Assembly (NCBI GenBank): GCA_024223125.1
Contig: JAAEOP010000554.1
Coordinates: 1 to 33,586 of the forward strand
Origin: Chloroflexota bacterium
GTDB taxonomy: Bacteria > Chloroflexota > Anaerolineae > Promineifilales > Promineifilaceae
Direction: 5' to 3'
DNA length: 33,586 nucleotides
Shown here piece after piece: positions 24,960 to 33,349 of this stretch. The notes beneath the pieces were generated by a model. It was not told the origin of the DNA. It ran no database searches and worked only from the letters and a program-made list of their open reading frames with translations. The position numbers and the translations under genes were made by a program. Every line of letters starts with the position of its first letter. The stretch's first letter is position 1.

Positions 24960-26390
24960 TTATGCTGGGTTACCACCAGTTTCAGGGCCGGCAGTTGACC
25001 AGCCGCCAGCGTCTAGTAGTCGTGTCCAAAGCCCTGGTGGTAATTTCAAGCCCAATCCTTGCGCTTTTTCCAGGAATTCAAGGTTCTTAAAATTTGTTTT
25101 GCCAGGTGTCCACAATAATGATTCTGGTTCAGATCTTTGTTTAGCGCTTTCCAATTCGGTCTCGTCTGACGATCTTAGTGTTGGGGTCAATGGGGGAGCG
25201 TCCCGATCATCCAGTTCTCTAAGAAAATCCTTGAAAGCCTCAATCGATTTTTTCAAATTATCTGTGTCGGACGTCCAGATTTTTCGATTGGCAGTTAAAG
25301 GTTGTAATATTCCTAAAATCCTGGCAATTGTTTCTTGAAGGTAGGTACGGATTTCTTTGAATTCTTCAGACTCAACAATTTCCTGCCTGTCTTCTGTAAG
25401 AAAACCACGCTTTTGCAACTTTTTCTCCCACAAATTTTCTAATTCTTTGGCTGCCTTATTGAAAAGGCGAAGCTGGCGCAAAGTTTCGTTGTAGATGAAG
25501 GGCCTTATAACCGGTTGTGGGTGTTCATTATCATCTTCCAATAAATCAAGGTTATCAAAAACAATATTTTGTATGCCATAAGCGATAATTGGCCCTGCTA
25601 TTAAAACGCCATACACATCAGCAAATATTTCCTCTAACCAGGCCAATCTCCAGGCTGGTTGTTCCGGAAATTCAAGTCTTAGCGCAGCTTGAAGGCTAGG
25701 CCCTTCACATCCTTCGGCCGTTTCTATTGAGCCAATTCTGCCATGCCAGTATACATAATGACCTATCTCATGCACAGTCGCTAACAAATCGAGGATGTTG
25801 TGTCTGTATTCCTCAGTGGGATCAGAACTGTCAATAACGGCCGAGCGTGGAACCCCGATAATGGCAATTGGAGCATAAGGGACCACCCGTACATTGGGAG
25901 CTTTTTGCAAGTAAGTGAGTACGGTTGTTTTACACAATAGATTCTTTTTAATTGCTGGCTCTAACGCTTTGTAGGCCAGATTATCAGCCAGCATCAAGGT
26001 CACTTTTTCATCATCTGACCCCAACAGCCGCTGATCACGGATTTGTTGCATTACTGTCAAATCGTAAGCAATCTGATCTAATGTGCGTCGGAAAGCAAAC
26101 TCCTTCCTAAAATCTGGAGATTCGGCCAAATGTTTACTGTTAAATTTATCTAAAAGGAAGCAAAATTGTTTCTTGCCAAATTCTTTCAGAGATTTCAGGC
26201 TTGTTTTCAGCGTAATAGCCCAGGGTGGCACTTTCCCATTAGACGTTGAACTTTTTGCTTGTTGATAAAGTTTGTAAGAAGTATCATCAATTGCTTTTTC
26301 CAGCGCGAACCAACGATCTAACCAAATTCCAAATTCTGGGGATAGCTCGTCAAAATTATTTCCACATAAAGAGTTGCTCTCGTAATCCAT
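24960..26390 (-). CDS. Putative zinc metallopeptidase (HExxH...EExxAD)
   Basis: 476 residues. HEIGHYVYWHG (H207, E208, H211) is a zinc-binding HExxH helix, and WLEEIFADVYGVLIAGP (E253/E254 with D258) supplies a glutamate third ligand as in gluzincins. The N-terminal 150 residues are helical, and the C-terminal 150 are helical then Pro/Gly-rich, with LLDAGGWSTAGPETGGNPA at the end. No signal peptide, so cytosolic. AGGAGG lies 6 bases before the ATG. It is convergent with the SARP-NB-ARC-TPR gene, 60 bases apart, and most of it shares that gene's AT-rich, motif-poor 3' composition. I cannot assign a named family. Confidence 0.75.
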   Translation of the reverse strand: MDYESNSLCGNNFDELSPEFGIWLDRWFALEKAIDDTSYKLYQQAKSSTSNGKVPPWAITLKTSLKSLKEFGKKQFCFLLDKFNSKHLAESPDFRKEFAFRRTLDQIAYDLTVMQQIRDQRLLGSDDEKVTLMLADNLAYKALEPAIKKNLLCKTTVLTYLQKAPNVRVVPYAPIAIIGVPRSAVIDSSDPTEEYRHNILDLLATVHEIGHYVYWHGRIGSIETAEGCEGPSLQAALRLEFPEQPAWRLAWLEEIFADVYGVLIAGPIIAYGIQNIVFDNLDLLEDDNEHPQPVIRPFIYNETLRQLRLFNKAAKELENLWEKKLQKRGFLTEDRQEIVESEEFKEIRTYLQETIARILGILQPLTANRKIWTSDTDNLKKSIEAFKDFLRELDDRDAPPLTPTLRSSDETELESAKQRSEPESLLWTPGKTNFKNLEFLEKAQGLGLKLPPGLWTRLLDAGGWSTAGPETGGNPA

Positions 26391-26590
26391 AATAACCTCC
26401 TGAGTTGTAAAACATTTTTACCTGCCTGATATTCTTTGAAATCTTAGGATAATAACGTTAATACATCGTTGATTGTGGGCTTCCAGGCGACATGATTAGA
26501 AACATTCTACCTCATCCCACGGCCGTACCCAACACAAAATCACCCCCAACGCACAATGTTGACAAACAGATGACATACTTTGGCATTTAC

Positions 26591-26619
26591 TTGACAATAA
26601 TGAGAAGATCGCTTAAAAA
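26591..26619 (+). promoter_or_regulatory. Sigma70-type promoter of the WYL regulator gene
   Basis: TTGACA at 26591-26596 and TAAAAA at 26614-26619 with a 17-base spacer, about 30 bases before the ATG. A second TTGACA at 26559-26564, with TGACAT close behind, could be part of an operator. Confidence 0.55.
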
Positions 26620-26649
26620 TAGAACATAAGGTCTACACAAGGATAGGAA

Positions 26650-27603
26650 ATGTCTCGCTTGGTTTCACGAACGGCACGATTACGCCAAATTGAAGAGATG
26701 CTAGTGCTGCACCCAGACGGAATGAGGGCGGTTGATCTGGCCGCAGCGTTGACTGTGGACCGGCGCACCATTTACCGTGATGTAGATTTTTTGTGTACGC
26801 AGGAAATTCCTATCTGGCAGAAAGACGGCCGCTTCGGTATCAACCGCACCCGTTACATCAGCACCGTCAATTTGAGCTTTCATGAAGCGATTGCTTTAAT
26901 GTTGGCCGGGTTGTTGCTCTCGCGCACCATTGATGAACGGAACCCTCATGTGAACACCGCTTTGCGTAAATTAGCGACGACATTGCCACGGCCGTTTACC
27001 CCCCATCTCAAACGGGCCGCCGACCGCGTGTTAGCCAATAACGAAGGGCAGCAGCAAGTAGCTGTGCTAGAAAATTTGGCCGAAGGATGGGGAACGGGAC
27101 ACAAAGTCAAAATTGGTTACCGCTCCCCACGCAGCGGCCAACTTCGGGAGCGCATCATTGCCCCCTATGCTCTGGAACCAACCCCTTCCGGCATTTATGT
27201 GATTGGGCATGACAATTGGTCTAATGATATTCGCACCTTCAAATTAGACCGGCTGGAAACGGCCGCCGTTACCCCCCGACAATTCGCCATCCCGGAAACA
27301 TTTGATCTGGAAGCCCACCTAGCCTCAGGCTGGCGCATTATGGCCGGCGACAGTATCAGCGAAGTTGTCCTCCGCTTTACGGCCGAAGTAACCCCCCATA
27401 TTTATGAACGGCAGTGGCACCCTACCCAAAAATTGGAAAAGTTGGAAAGCGGTGGCTGTTTGCTGAAAGTGTATGTAGCTCAACCACAGGAGATGCAGCC
27501 CTTTATCCGCAGTTGGGGAGCGCAGGTCAATGTGTTGGCCCCCGAATGGCTGCGGGATCAGATTGCGGCCGAACTGCATCTGGCTGCCCAACAATATATG
27601 TAG
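26650..27603 (+). CDS. HTH-WYL domain transcriptional regulator
   Basis: 317 residues. Residues 8-60 are a DeoR-like helix-turn-helix (MRAVDLAAALTVDRRTIYRDV). Residues 140-215 are the WYL sensor domain, with IGYRSPRSGQLRERIIAPYALEP and GIYVIGHDNWSNDIRTFKLDRL (YVIGHD in place of the usual WYL-like strand, RTFKLDRL conserved). Residues 235-315 are the C-terminal WCX domain. Such proteins bind nucleic acid or nucleotide ligands and often control defence, DNA-repair or CRISPR genes, but no such operon is next to it. AGGA precedes the ATG by 5 bases. Confidence 0.93.
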   Translation: MSRLVSRTARLRQIEEMLVLHPDGMRAVDLAAALTVDRRTIYRDVDFLCTQEIPIWQKDGRFGINRTRYISTVNLSFHEAIALMLAGLLLSRTIDERNPHVNTALRKLATTLPRPFTPHLKRAADRVLANNEGQQQVAVLENLAEGWGTGHKVKIGYRSPRSGQLRERIIAPYALEPTPSGIYVIGHDNWSNDIRTFKLDRLETAAVTPRQFAIPETFDLEAHLASGWRIMAGDSISEVVLRFTAEVTPHIYERQWHPTQKLEKLESGGCLLKVYVAQPQEMQPFIRSWGAQVNVLAPEWLRDQIAAELHLAAQQYM

Positions 27604-27910
27604 TCATTTTTGTACAACGGCTATTTTTCCTCAACTCAGATCGCCAGATAATGGAAATTTTTTTTGATGGACTTGACCTGGTTGCAGAGATGGCTTAATT
27701 GTTACCCGCCAAAATTAGCAGGAAAAAGTTGGGACATTTTACGGCCGTTGTTCACGGTGACGCCTTCCAAATGGAGAATGTAGATGTAGAGATGGGGTTT
27801 TTTCAGTGGACTCATAATAATGACGGGATGTTGAGAACATTGGCTGAGACAAATTCTTGTTGCAAAATGTCAGAGGGCAAACGGCCGTTTGCCTCTCCAT
27901 TCCCCAAATC
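27604..27910. other. Intergenic region between convergent WYL and Nudix genes
   Basis: Contains two ACGGCCGT copies, one at the centre of a perfect 18-bp palindrome GGCAAACGGCCGTTTGCC (27876-27893) flanked by AGAG/CTCT, 18 bases beyond the Nudix stop. No T-run follows on either strand. Short frames here have no ribosome sites and were not accepted. Confidence 0.55.
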
Positions 27911-28594
27911 TTACTTCCAGGCAAAATAAGGTTGCTCGAAGTGAGCTACGCGGGTTTGCTTGCCCAAAATGCACACTTCACGAAATTGATACAACATAGC
28001 GGCCGTCGGAGCCGCAATCCAACTCTCGCCAACAGGCATCAGCAAAATTGGGTTTTCGCTTTCGGGAATGTTTTGCAAGATGGGCGCATCCTCACGCATA
28101 AATTCTGCCACAGGAATACGATGGATCGCCTGCACTTCGTCTGGATTGGCGCAAAGGTCGGTAACTCGGCCGCCCCAAACAACAACAGGTTTAATGGTGA
28201 AGCCAGACCGGGTAGTGTAGTCATCTAAACGGCCGATAACACGATCCATTCCCAACTGCAAACCAATCTCTTCCGCTAATTCGCGCAATGCTGTTTCTTC
28301 TGGCGCTTCGCCTTCGTCCATGCGTCCCCCAGGCAGCGCCCACTGTCCAGCATGTTTTTTTAGTTTGGCAGAGCGGCGCGTCAGTAAAATGGCGGCCTGA
28401 TCTTCCCAGCCTGCTTCAAAAGGGATTCCGGCTAAGTCAGGCTTGTGGGCAACGTGGACAATTGTTAAAGCGACGGCCGCGGCCCGTTTGCCATCGCGCA
28501 GTTCCCCTGACTGAAACGGAAAGTCACGCAGATTGGCGCTGACGTAGTGTCGTAACTCATCATTAAAATGGAGGGGTTTCATACGCATTTGCAT
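27911..28594 (-). CDS. Nudix hydrolase (CoA pyrophosphatase-like)
   Basis: About 227 residues. The Nudix box is GGRMDEGEAPEETALRELAEEIGL, matching GX5EX7REUXEEXGU in full, preceded by AKLKKHAGQWALPGG, which is the layout of CoA/NADH pyrophosphatases of the NudL/YeaB group. The C-terminal segment (NPILLMPVGESWIAAPTAAMLYQF) is also in keeping with that group. Likely reaction: hydrolysis of CoA or a related dinucleotide to two phosphate products in the cytoplasm. The ATG at 28594 was preferred to a TTG 12 codons earlier; 28582 is also possible. Confidence 0.9.
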   Translation of the reverse strand: MQMRMKPLHFNDELRHYVSANLRDFPFQSGELRDGKRAAAVALTIVHVAHKPDLAGIPFEAGWEDQAAILLTRRSAKLKKHAGQWALPGGRMDEGEAPEETALRELAEEIGLQLGMDRVIGRLDDYTTRSGFTIKPVVVWGGRVTDLCANPDEVQAIHRIPVAEFMREDAPILQNIPESENPILLMPVGESWIAAPTAAMLYQFREVCILGKQTRVAHFEQPYFAWK

Positions 28595-28646
28595 TATCTT
28601 GGGTTGTCCAACTGTGCCATTCTCGTGCAATCATGGGGCTAATACG

Positions 28647-29681
28647 TTATGAGTGTTCCATAAAATCCATCAGGCTGGCTTTCATATTTTCCAGATTGGG
28701 CAGATCGTCCACCAGTTGTAACTCCATCTCGTATCTTTCAGTGAGTGGTTCCAGGAATGAAGCCAGCGGCGGGGAAACGACACGAATCGTTTTGGGTTTA
28801 ATGTTGATTCGGGCCAATGTTTGTACCAGCTTCATAGGCAGGGAGGACCACATCTCATCGGCCGATGGATTCGCAATCATCATATCAGTTCCCAAGATCA
28901 TGCCGCTGCTGGCTTCCATAATGAGGAAGTTGTAGGGGAAATACGGCCGCTCTTCCTCATCTTTCACCGGTGTTGGCATCCAGAAAAAATCCACATCCAG
29001 AATAGCCGTTGTTTGCGGCAGATCATCCAGATGAGCCATTGCCTGCGGATCCATAGGCAGGCGGTACTCTTTGGGCGACGGTGGCAAAATTGGCCGAATT
29101 TCATCACGCCATACCAGTTTCCCTTTCTCCTGGTGGGGTACGCGAATGAGATATTTTAGTTCATCATCCACTTCCAACAGTTCGGGGTTGTCCTCAAAAC
29201 GAGGGGCTACATCTAGCGTTTGTTCCAAGATATGGCCTAAAAATTGGGTTTCTGCGGCCGTTAAATACCAGGGCGCCAATCCAGGGGCATAACTTTGAAA
29301 CTGGGGCCACGCTTGCCGCCCGCGATATTTTAGCTTCAATGCTTTGATCACATCCCGATCTTTCTTAGACAAATCATTGCGGTTTTCAAACGAGGCTTGT
29401 AGTTGGGGTGTGTTGAGCAGAAATTCCGGCTCAATAAACGGCCCCTGCTCCTGCATTTCCCAAAAGCGGTACAACCCTTCCGCTCCCAAATAGACGCCAA
29501 TGGAGTAATGTTCGCCCAGCCCACCCATCACACTGACAAAACCGAGTTTGCCCGTTTCGGGGTCTTGGACGCCAAAGAGGTCGTCCTCATCCATCCACTC
29601 CCATGGTGCTAACTTTTTAATCTGATTCACGGCCGTATAAAGCGGCCGCCACTCTTCTAACGTTGGGGATTCTTCTGTCAT
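28647..29681 (-). CDS. DUF6930-like conserved protein
   Basis: 344 residues, cytosolic. The N-terminal half (LAPWEWMDEDDLFGVQDPET, FVSVMGGLGEHYSIGVYLGA) and the C-terminal half (LIMEASSGMILGTDMMIANP, IKPKTIRVVSPPLASFLEPL) match my memory of large uncharacterised proteins with a DUF6930/DUF7309 layout. The function is unknown. I see no catalytic motif, only many conserved acidic and Trp residues. AAGGAG lies 8 bases before the ATG. It starts 74 bases downstream of the aminotransferase gene on the same strand, with a hairpin between. The DUF name is from memory and less certain than the gene itself. Confidence 0.8.
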   Translation of the reverse strand: MTEESPTLEEWRPLYTAVNQIKKLAPWEWMDEDDLFGVQDPETGKLGFVSVMGGLGEHYSIGVYLGAEGLYRFWEMQEQGPFIEPEFLLNTPQLQASFENRNDLSKKDRDVIKALKLKYRGRQAWPQFQSYAPGLAPWYLTAAETQFLGHILEQTLDVAPRFEDNPELLEVDDELKYLIRVPHQEKGKLVWRDEIRPILPPSPKEYRLPMDPQAMAHLDDLPQTTAILDVDFFWMPTPVKDEEERPYFPYNFLIMEASSGMILGTDMMIANPSADEMWSSLPMKLVQTLARINIKPKTIRVVSPPLASFLEPLTERYEMELQLVDDLPNLENMKASLMDFMEHS

Positions 29682-29696
29682 TTTTTAATCTCCTTA

Positions 29697-29753
29697 TGAA
29701 TAGTGGATGGTGGTTGGTGGTTAGTATAATCCACGATCCACCATCCACCTATT
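29697..29753. repeat. GTGGATGGTGG stem-loop between two minus-strand genes
   Basis: AATAGTGGATGGTGG at one end pairs with CCACCATCCACCTATT at the other, with internal GGTTGGTGG and ATCCACGATCC words. It lies right after the aminotransferase stop and before the next gene's start, so it may attenuate read-through. Confidence 0.6.
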
Positions 29754-29755
29754 AT

Positions 29756-30907
29756 CTACAACTTCTGCAAACGCACGGCTGCCTCTTCCAGAATAGCTTG
29801 GGATTTACAGAAGGCGAAGCGTGCCAGCCCGGCCCCATCGGCCGGATTATGGTAAAAGGAACTGGGGGGAATAGCCGTGACGCCAACTTCGGTGGTTAGA
29901 TGGCGGCAAAAAGCCACATCGTCGGCAAAACCAAGATGGCTGATGTCAGCCATGACGAAGTAGGTTCCGGTCGGTTGGATGGGTGTCAATCCGGCCGTTT
30001 GCAGAATCTCCATCAAGAAGTTGCGTTTGGTTTGGTAATCTTGCGCCAGTTGGGCGAAGTATTCGTCGGGCATGGCCATGGCCGTAGCTGCTGCTTCTTG
30101 TAACGGGGCGGCGCCACAGTAGGTCATGAATTGGTGAGCGCGGAACACGGCCGTACTCAGATTCGGCGTCGCAATGGCCCAACCCACTTTCCAACCGGTA
30201 ACGCTAAATGTTTTGCCCAGGCTAGAAACCATCACCGTTCGTTCAGCCATACTGGGCAGGGTGATGAGGGGGATGTGTTGACGGCCGTCGAACACAATAT
30301 GCTCATACACCTCATCCGACATCGCAATGACATTATGCGCCTGACACAAATTGGCAATCAGCGTCAGTTCTGCCAAAGTAAACACCTTGCCGGTAGGGTT
30401 GTGCGGTGTGTTGAGGATGATCAGCTTCGTTTTGTCATTGAACAGCGCCGCCAGTTCATCGGCATCAATGGCCCAATCCGGCTGGCGCAATGTGTAATAA
30501 CGGGGAATACCGCCTGCAAATTGGATGGCTGGCACATACGAATCGTAAAATGGCTCGATAACGATGACCTCATCCCCTGGGTTAACCAGCCCCAACACGA
30601 CGGCAAAAATTGCTTCGGTGGCCCCTACGACCACGTTTATTTGCGAATCAGGGTCAATTTCTAAGCCGTACTGGCGCTGTACTTTGGCAGCCAGGGCGTG
30701 ACGCAAAGAGGCACGGCCGTTGCTGGGCGCATATTGGTTTATATCATTGTTAATAGCGGCAATGGCGGCTTGTTTGATGAAATCTGGGGCAGCAAAATTG
30801 GGGTAACCCTGCCCTAAATCAACCGCATTATGCTGTCTGGCCAGGACGGACATCTCCTGAAAAATGGTTGTTCCCAAGCCATGTACCCGGTGGGCCATTT
30901 GAATCAT
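29756..30907 (-). CDS. Class I PLP aminotransferase (methionine/glutamine-kynurenine type)
   Basis: 383 residues, fold type I. The PLP lysine is K232 in SSLGKTFSVTGWKVGW; the usual partners N170 (NTPHNPTGK), D198 and Y201 (SDEVYEH) and a C-terminal substrate-binding Arg (LARFAFCK) are present. The KTFSVTGWKVGW motif points to the YbdL / glutamine transaminase K / kynurenine aminotransferase branch, which acts on methionine, glutamine or aromatic amino acids. AGGAGGT lies 6 bases before the ATG. An omega-amidase-like gene at 32520-33302 could clear the 2-oxoacid amide such an enzyme makes from glutamine. Branch assignment is good, exact substrate inferred. Confidence 0.93.
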   Translation of the reverse strand: MIQMAHRVHGLGTTIFQEMSVLARQHNAVDLGQGYPNFAAPDFIKQAAIAAINNDINQYAPSNGRASLRHALAAKVQRQYGLEIDPDSQINVVVGATEAIFAVVLGLVNPGDEVIVIEPFYDSYVPAIQFAGGIPRYYTLRQPDWAIDADELAALFNDKTKLIILNTPHNPTGKVFTLAELTLIANLCQAHNVIAMSDEVYEHIVFDGRQHIPLITLPSMAERTVMVSSLGKTFSVTGWKVGWAIATPNLSTAVFRAHQFMTYCGAAPLQEAAATAMAMPDEYFAQLAQDYQTKRNFLMEILQTAGLTPIQPTGTYFVMADISHLGFADDVAFCRHLTTEVGVTAIPPSSFYHNPADGAGLARFAFCKSQAILEEAAVRLQKL

Positions 30908-30989
30908 CGTTTACCTCCTGTAAGGGGCGGGAAATAGGCGTAGATTGTGGCAGAGAAACGGCCATTGTGCAAGATGATCGGTTTGCCAG

Positions 30990-31060
30990 TTTGCTAGTGT
31001 GCAGATTTGCAAGTACATTTTCTCACTTTATACCTGCAACTTGTTACTTGCAACTTTCAC
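30990..31060. repeat. TTGCAA/TTGC word array upstream of the peroxiredoxin gene
   Basis: Degenerate TTTGCTAGTGTGCAGATTTG-like and CTGCAACTTGTTACTTGCAA words fill the spacer; related to the CTTGCAAA array at 3516-3567. AAGGAG follows at about 31062. Confidence 0.5.
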
Positions 31061-31082
31061 AAGGAGTACAAAAATTGAAACT

Positions 31083-31574
31083 ATGAGCAAAAAAGTAGCT
31101 GTAAATACTCCCGCCCCAGATTTTGAACTGAATGACTATGTCGGCAACACGATCCGTTTAGCCAATTATCGAGGAGAAAAACATCTGGTTTTGGTGTTCA
31201 ATCGGGGTTTTATGTGACCATTCTGCCGCAAGCATATGGCGCAGTTGCGTCGAGATTATGATGAATTTGAGGAGCAGAACGCAGAAATCATCGTCGTGGG
31301 GCCAGATGACGCCCAGGCATTTCAGGAGTATTGGCAGGAAAAAGCGTTGCCTTTCGTTGGCCTCCCAGACCCAAAGCATCGTGTATTAAAGCTGTACGGC
31401 CAGCAAGTGAAAATCTTCAAGCTCGGCCGTATGCCTGCCCAAGCGATCATAGATAAGCAGGGCCTGGTGCGCTATATCCACTATGGACACTCCATGAGCG
31501 ACATCCCCGAAAATGAAGATCTTTTAGCTTTATTAGCGGAGTTAAATGAAGAAACAGAGATCCCCTCTTCCTAA
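31083..31574 (+). CDS. Peroxiredoxin-like (AhpC/TSA) selenoprotein, UxxC
   Basis: 163 residues when the TGA at 31215-31217 is read through. Upstream of it: APDFELNDYVGNTIRLANYRG and LVLVFNRGFM. Downstream in the same frame: PFCRKHMAQLRRDYDEF, IIVVGPDDAQAF and AQAIIDKQGLVRYIHYGHSM. The TGA sits at residue 45, exactly where family members have the first Cys of CPFC in the thioredoxin-fold active site, so selenocysteine (UPFC, resolving C48) is the simplest reading. A 6-bp stem with a bulge (31223-31229 with 31239-31244) follows the TGA and could be a bacterial SECIS, but it is weak. Ordinary annotation would split this into two frames. AAGGAG lies 17 bases before the ATG, far for a ribosome site. 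A plain nonsense mutation is the alternative. Confidence 0.75.
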
Positions 31575-31651
31575 TAATTATATAGAGACCAGATACCATT
31601 ATGTGTTGACACAAATGGGTATGGGGCCGATCCATGTAATGGTCGTACCCG

Positions 31652-31679
31652 TTTACAATAAGTGATTTCAAGATATAAT
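31652..31679 (+). promoter_or_regulatory. Promoter of the Phd-VapC toxin-antitoxin operon
   Basis: TTTACA at 31652-31657 and a perfect TATAAT at 31674-31679, 16 bases apart, 41 bases before the antitoxin ATG. GAGGAGG ribosome site at about 31708-31714. The operon's own antitoxin would be expected to bind here. Confidence 0.7.
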
Positions 31680-31720
31680 GTGGTTACATTTGTAGACCCC
31701 CATAGTAGAGGAGGCTCATC

Positions 31721-31984
31721 ATGCTCACAGTAGGTGTTCGAGAATTAAAACAACAAACCAGCAAGATTATACGTCGTGTACGTGAAGATGGCGAAACCAT
31801 TGAGATCACCTATCACGGCGAGACAATTGCCCGACTAGTTCCGGTTATCCCGCCGGAGCCTTCAAATGAGAAGATGGCTGCCATTCTGACAGATTTAGAA
31901 AATTTATCGGCCGAAATCAGCGCTAAGTGGCCGGAAGGTGTTTCCGCGCTAGACGCTATCAATGATGTCAGGCGTGAATTATGA
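31721..31984 (+). CDS. Phd/YefM-family antitoxin
   Basis: 87 residues: VGVRELKQQTSKIIRRVRE, then the strand GETIEITYHGETIARLVPV, the standard prevent-host-death fold that dimerises and binds operator DNA. The C-terminal 40 residues are helical and should wrap the toxin. GAGGAGG lies about 6 bases before the ATG. The stop overlaps the start of the PIN toxin by four bases (ATGA), which couples their translation. The pair is complete and looks functional. Confidence 0.9.
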   Translation: MLTVGVRELKQQTSKIIRRVREDGETIEITYHGETIARLVPVIPPEPSNEKMAAILTDLENLSAEISAKWPEGVSALDAINDVRREL

Positions 31985-32412
31985 TTGTTATTGATGCCAG
32001 TGTCTGGATAAGTTATTTGGTGCAGCAAGATACGAACCATACGGCTACAAAGCCCTGGTTGACAAAGATTCTCACCGACAAAGCGCCTGTTGCCGCTCCA
32101 ATTTTGCTGTTGGCAGAAGTGGGTGGCGCAATATCCAGACGACTTGGCGGTGACGATATAGGAGAGAGGGCTGTTAATCAGCTCTTAGCCATTCCCACCT
32201 TGCGCCTGGTGAGTATGGGTCATTCGCTGAGTATTCAGGCGGCTCGGATTGCCGCCAATCACCGGCTGCGCGGTGCAGATGCGTTTTATGTGACCGTAGC
32301 CGCTTATCTCAATGTCCCTTTAATCAGTTGGGATAAAGAGCATCTTAACCGTGTATCTGACCTGATTACAGCCTACTCGCCAGCTTCAGACAGTTCACAT
32401 TCAAGATCATAA
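31981..32412 (+). CDS. vapC: VapC-like PIN-domain ribonuclease toxin
   Basis: 143 residues of PIN fold. The metal-binding acidic residues are D5 (VIDASVW), E46 (LLLAEV), D100 (GADAFYV) and D118 (ISWDKE), so the active site is intact. VapC enzymes cut tRNA or rRNA when freed from their antitoxin. It overlaps the antitoxin by ATGA. The Phd-type partner instead of an AbrB-type VapB is common for this subgroup. Confidence 0.92.
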   Translation: MIVIDASVWISYLVQQDTNHTATKPWLTKILTDKAPVAAPILLLAEVGGAISRRLGGDDIGERAVNQLLAIPTLRLVSMGHSLSIQAARIAANHRLRGADAFYVTVAAYLNVPLISWDKEHLNRVSDLITAYSPASDSSHSRS

Positions 32413-32519
32413 ACTGTGCGATTGGTTGCCATAGCATGATCTTTGCGTACGCTCTGAACGTTGTAGGGTGATGTATGATATCAGTATTAGCAATTCTAAA
32501 ATGATGAGGGGATGAAGCG

Positions 32520-33302
32520 ATGAAGATAACAATTTCTTTAGGGCAGATGGATGTGAAGTTGGCACGGCCGCAAGCAAACATAGCCACAGTGCAACGTATG
32601 ACGGCCGAAGCAGCGCAGCACGGTTCAGATGTGATTGTGTTCCCAGAATTATGGTCTACGGGGTATGATCTGGAAAATGGAGCGGCGTATGCCACGGCGA
32701 CGGATGCGGGTGTTTTTGCCGAGGTCGGCCGTCTGGCGCGGAAACATGAGATAGCGATTTTAGGGTCTTGTTTGTCTGATTTGGGGGCGGGGAAAATTGG
32801 GAACACGGCCGTTTACTTTGACAAAACCGGCGTGTCCTTAGGCGAATATAGCAAAACACATCTGTTCCGCTTGATGGCTGAGGATCAATATTTAACGGCC
32901 GGGGCGGGCAAAACGGCCGTGAATACAGAATGGGGGTTGGCCGGGTTGACGATTTGTTACGATTTGCGTTTCCCAGAACTGTTTCGGGCTTACGCGCTGG
33001 CCGGGGCAAAGGTCATCTTTGTACCCGCAGAATGGCCCCATCCCCGCCTGATGCACTGGCGTACCCTGCTGCGGGCACGAGCGATTGAAAATCAGATGTT
33101 TATTGTTGCCTGCAACAGGGTAGGCCAATCTAATGAGGCCCATTTCTACGGCCACTCCGCCATCATTGATCCTTGGGGTGAAACGGTGGTTGAGGGGGGG
33201 GAGGATGAGGGGGTGTTGACGGCCGTTGTGGATTTAGACATGGTAGACGAAGTGCGAACCAGAATTCCCGTTTTTAAGGATAGACGGCCAGAGATTTACT
33301 AA
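32520..33302 (+). CDS. Carbon-nitrogen hydrolase, omega-amidase/Nit2-like
   Basis: 260 residues of nitrilase superfamily. The catalytic triad is E43 (FPELWSTGYD), K112 (YSKTHLF) and C146 (TICYDLRFPE). The CYDLRFPELFR motif and short length point to the omega-amidase (Nit2/YafV/MtnU) group, which hydrolyses 2-oxoglutaramate or 2-oxosuccinamate. It would fit with the YbdL/GTK-type aminotransferase at 29756-30907: transamination of glutamine, then removal of the resulting amide. The two genes are 1.6 kb apart on opposite strands, so this is a pathway guess. A GAGGGG site lies about 9 bases before the ATG. Confidence 0.9.
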   Translation: MKITISLGQMDVKLARPQANIATVQRMTAEAAQHGSDVIVFPELWSTGYDLENGAAYATATDAGVFAEVGRLARKHEIAILGSCLSDLGAGKIGNTAVYFDKTGVSLGEYSKTHLFRLMAEDQYLTAGAGKTAVNTEWGLAGLTICYDLRFPELFRAYALAGAKVIFVPAEWPHPRLMHWRTLLRARAIENQMFIVACNRVGQSNEAHFYGHSAIIDPWGETVVEGGEDEGVLTAVVDLDMVDEVRTRIPVFKDRRPEIY

Positions 33303-33333
33303 TTATTATTGAGATTGGGAGGTACTCATTCAG

Positions 33334-33349
33334 GGGTCTACCAAGACCC
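33334..33349. terminator. Small hairpin between the nitrilase gene and the partial gene
   Basis: GGGTC-TACCAA-GACCC, 32 bases after the nitrilase stop, with a short TTTTT run 9 bases later (from about 33358). A weak terminator candidate for the plus-strand nitrilase gene. Confidence 0.3.

Noticed and set aside
30999..31217. 72-codon frame ending at the TGA, taken as an independent gene
   Set aside because: Its second half is the N-terminus of the peroxiredoxin and its first half is word-array sequence; the TGA is better read as selenocysteine.
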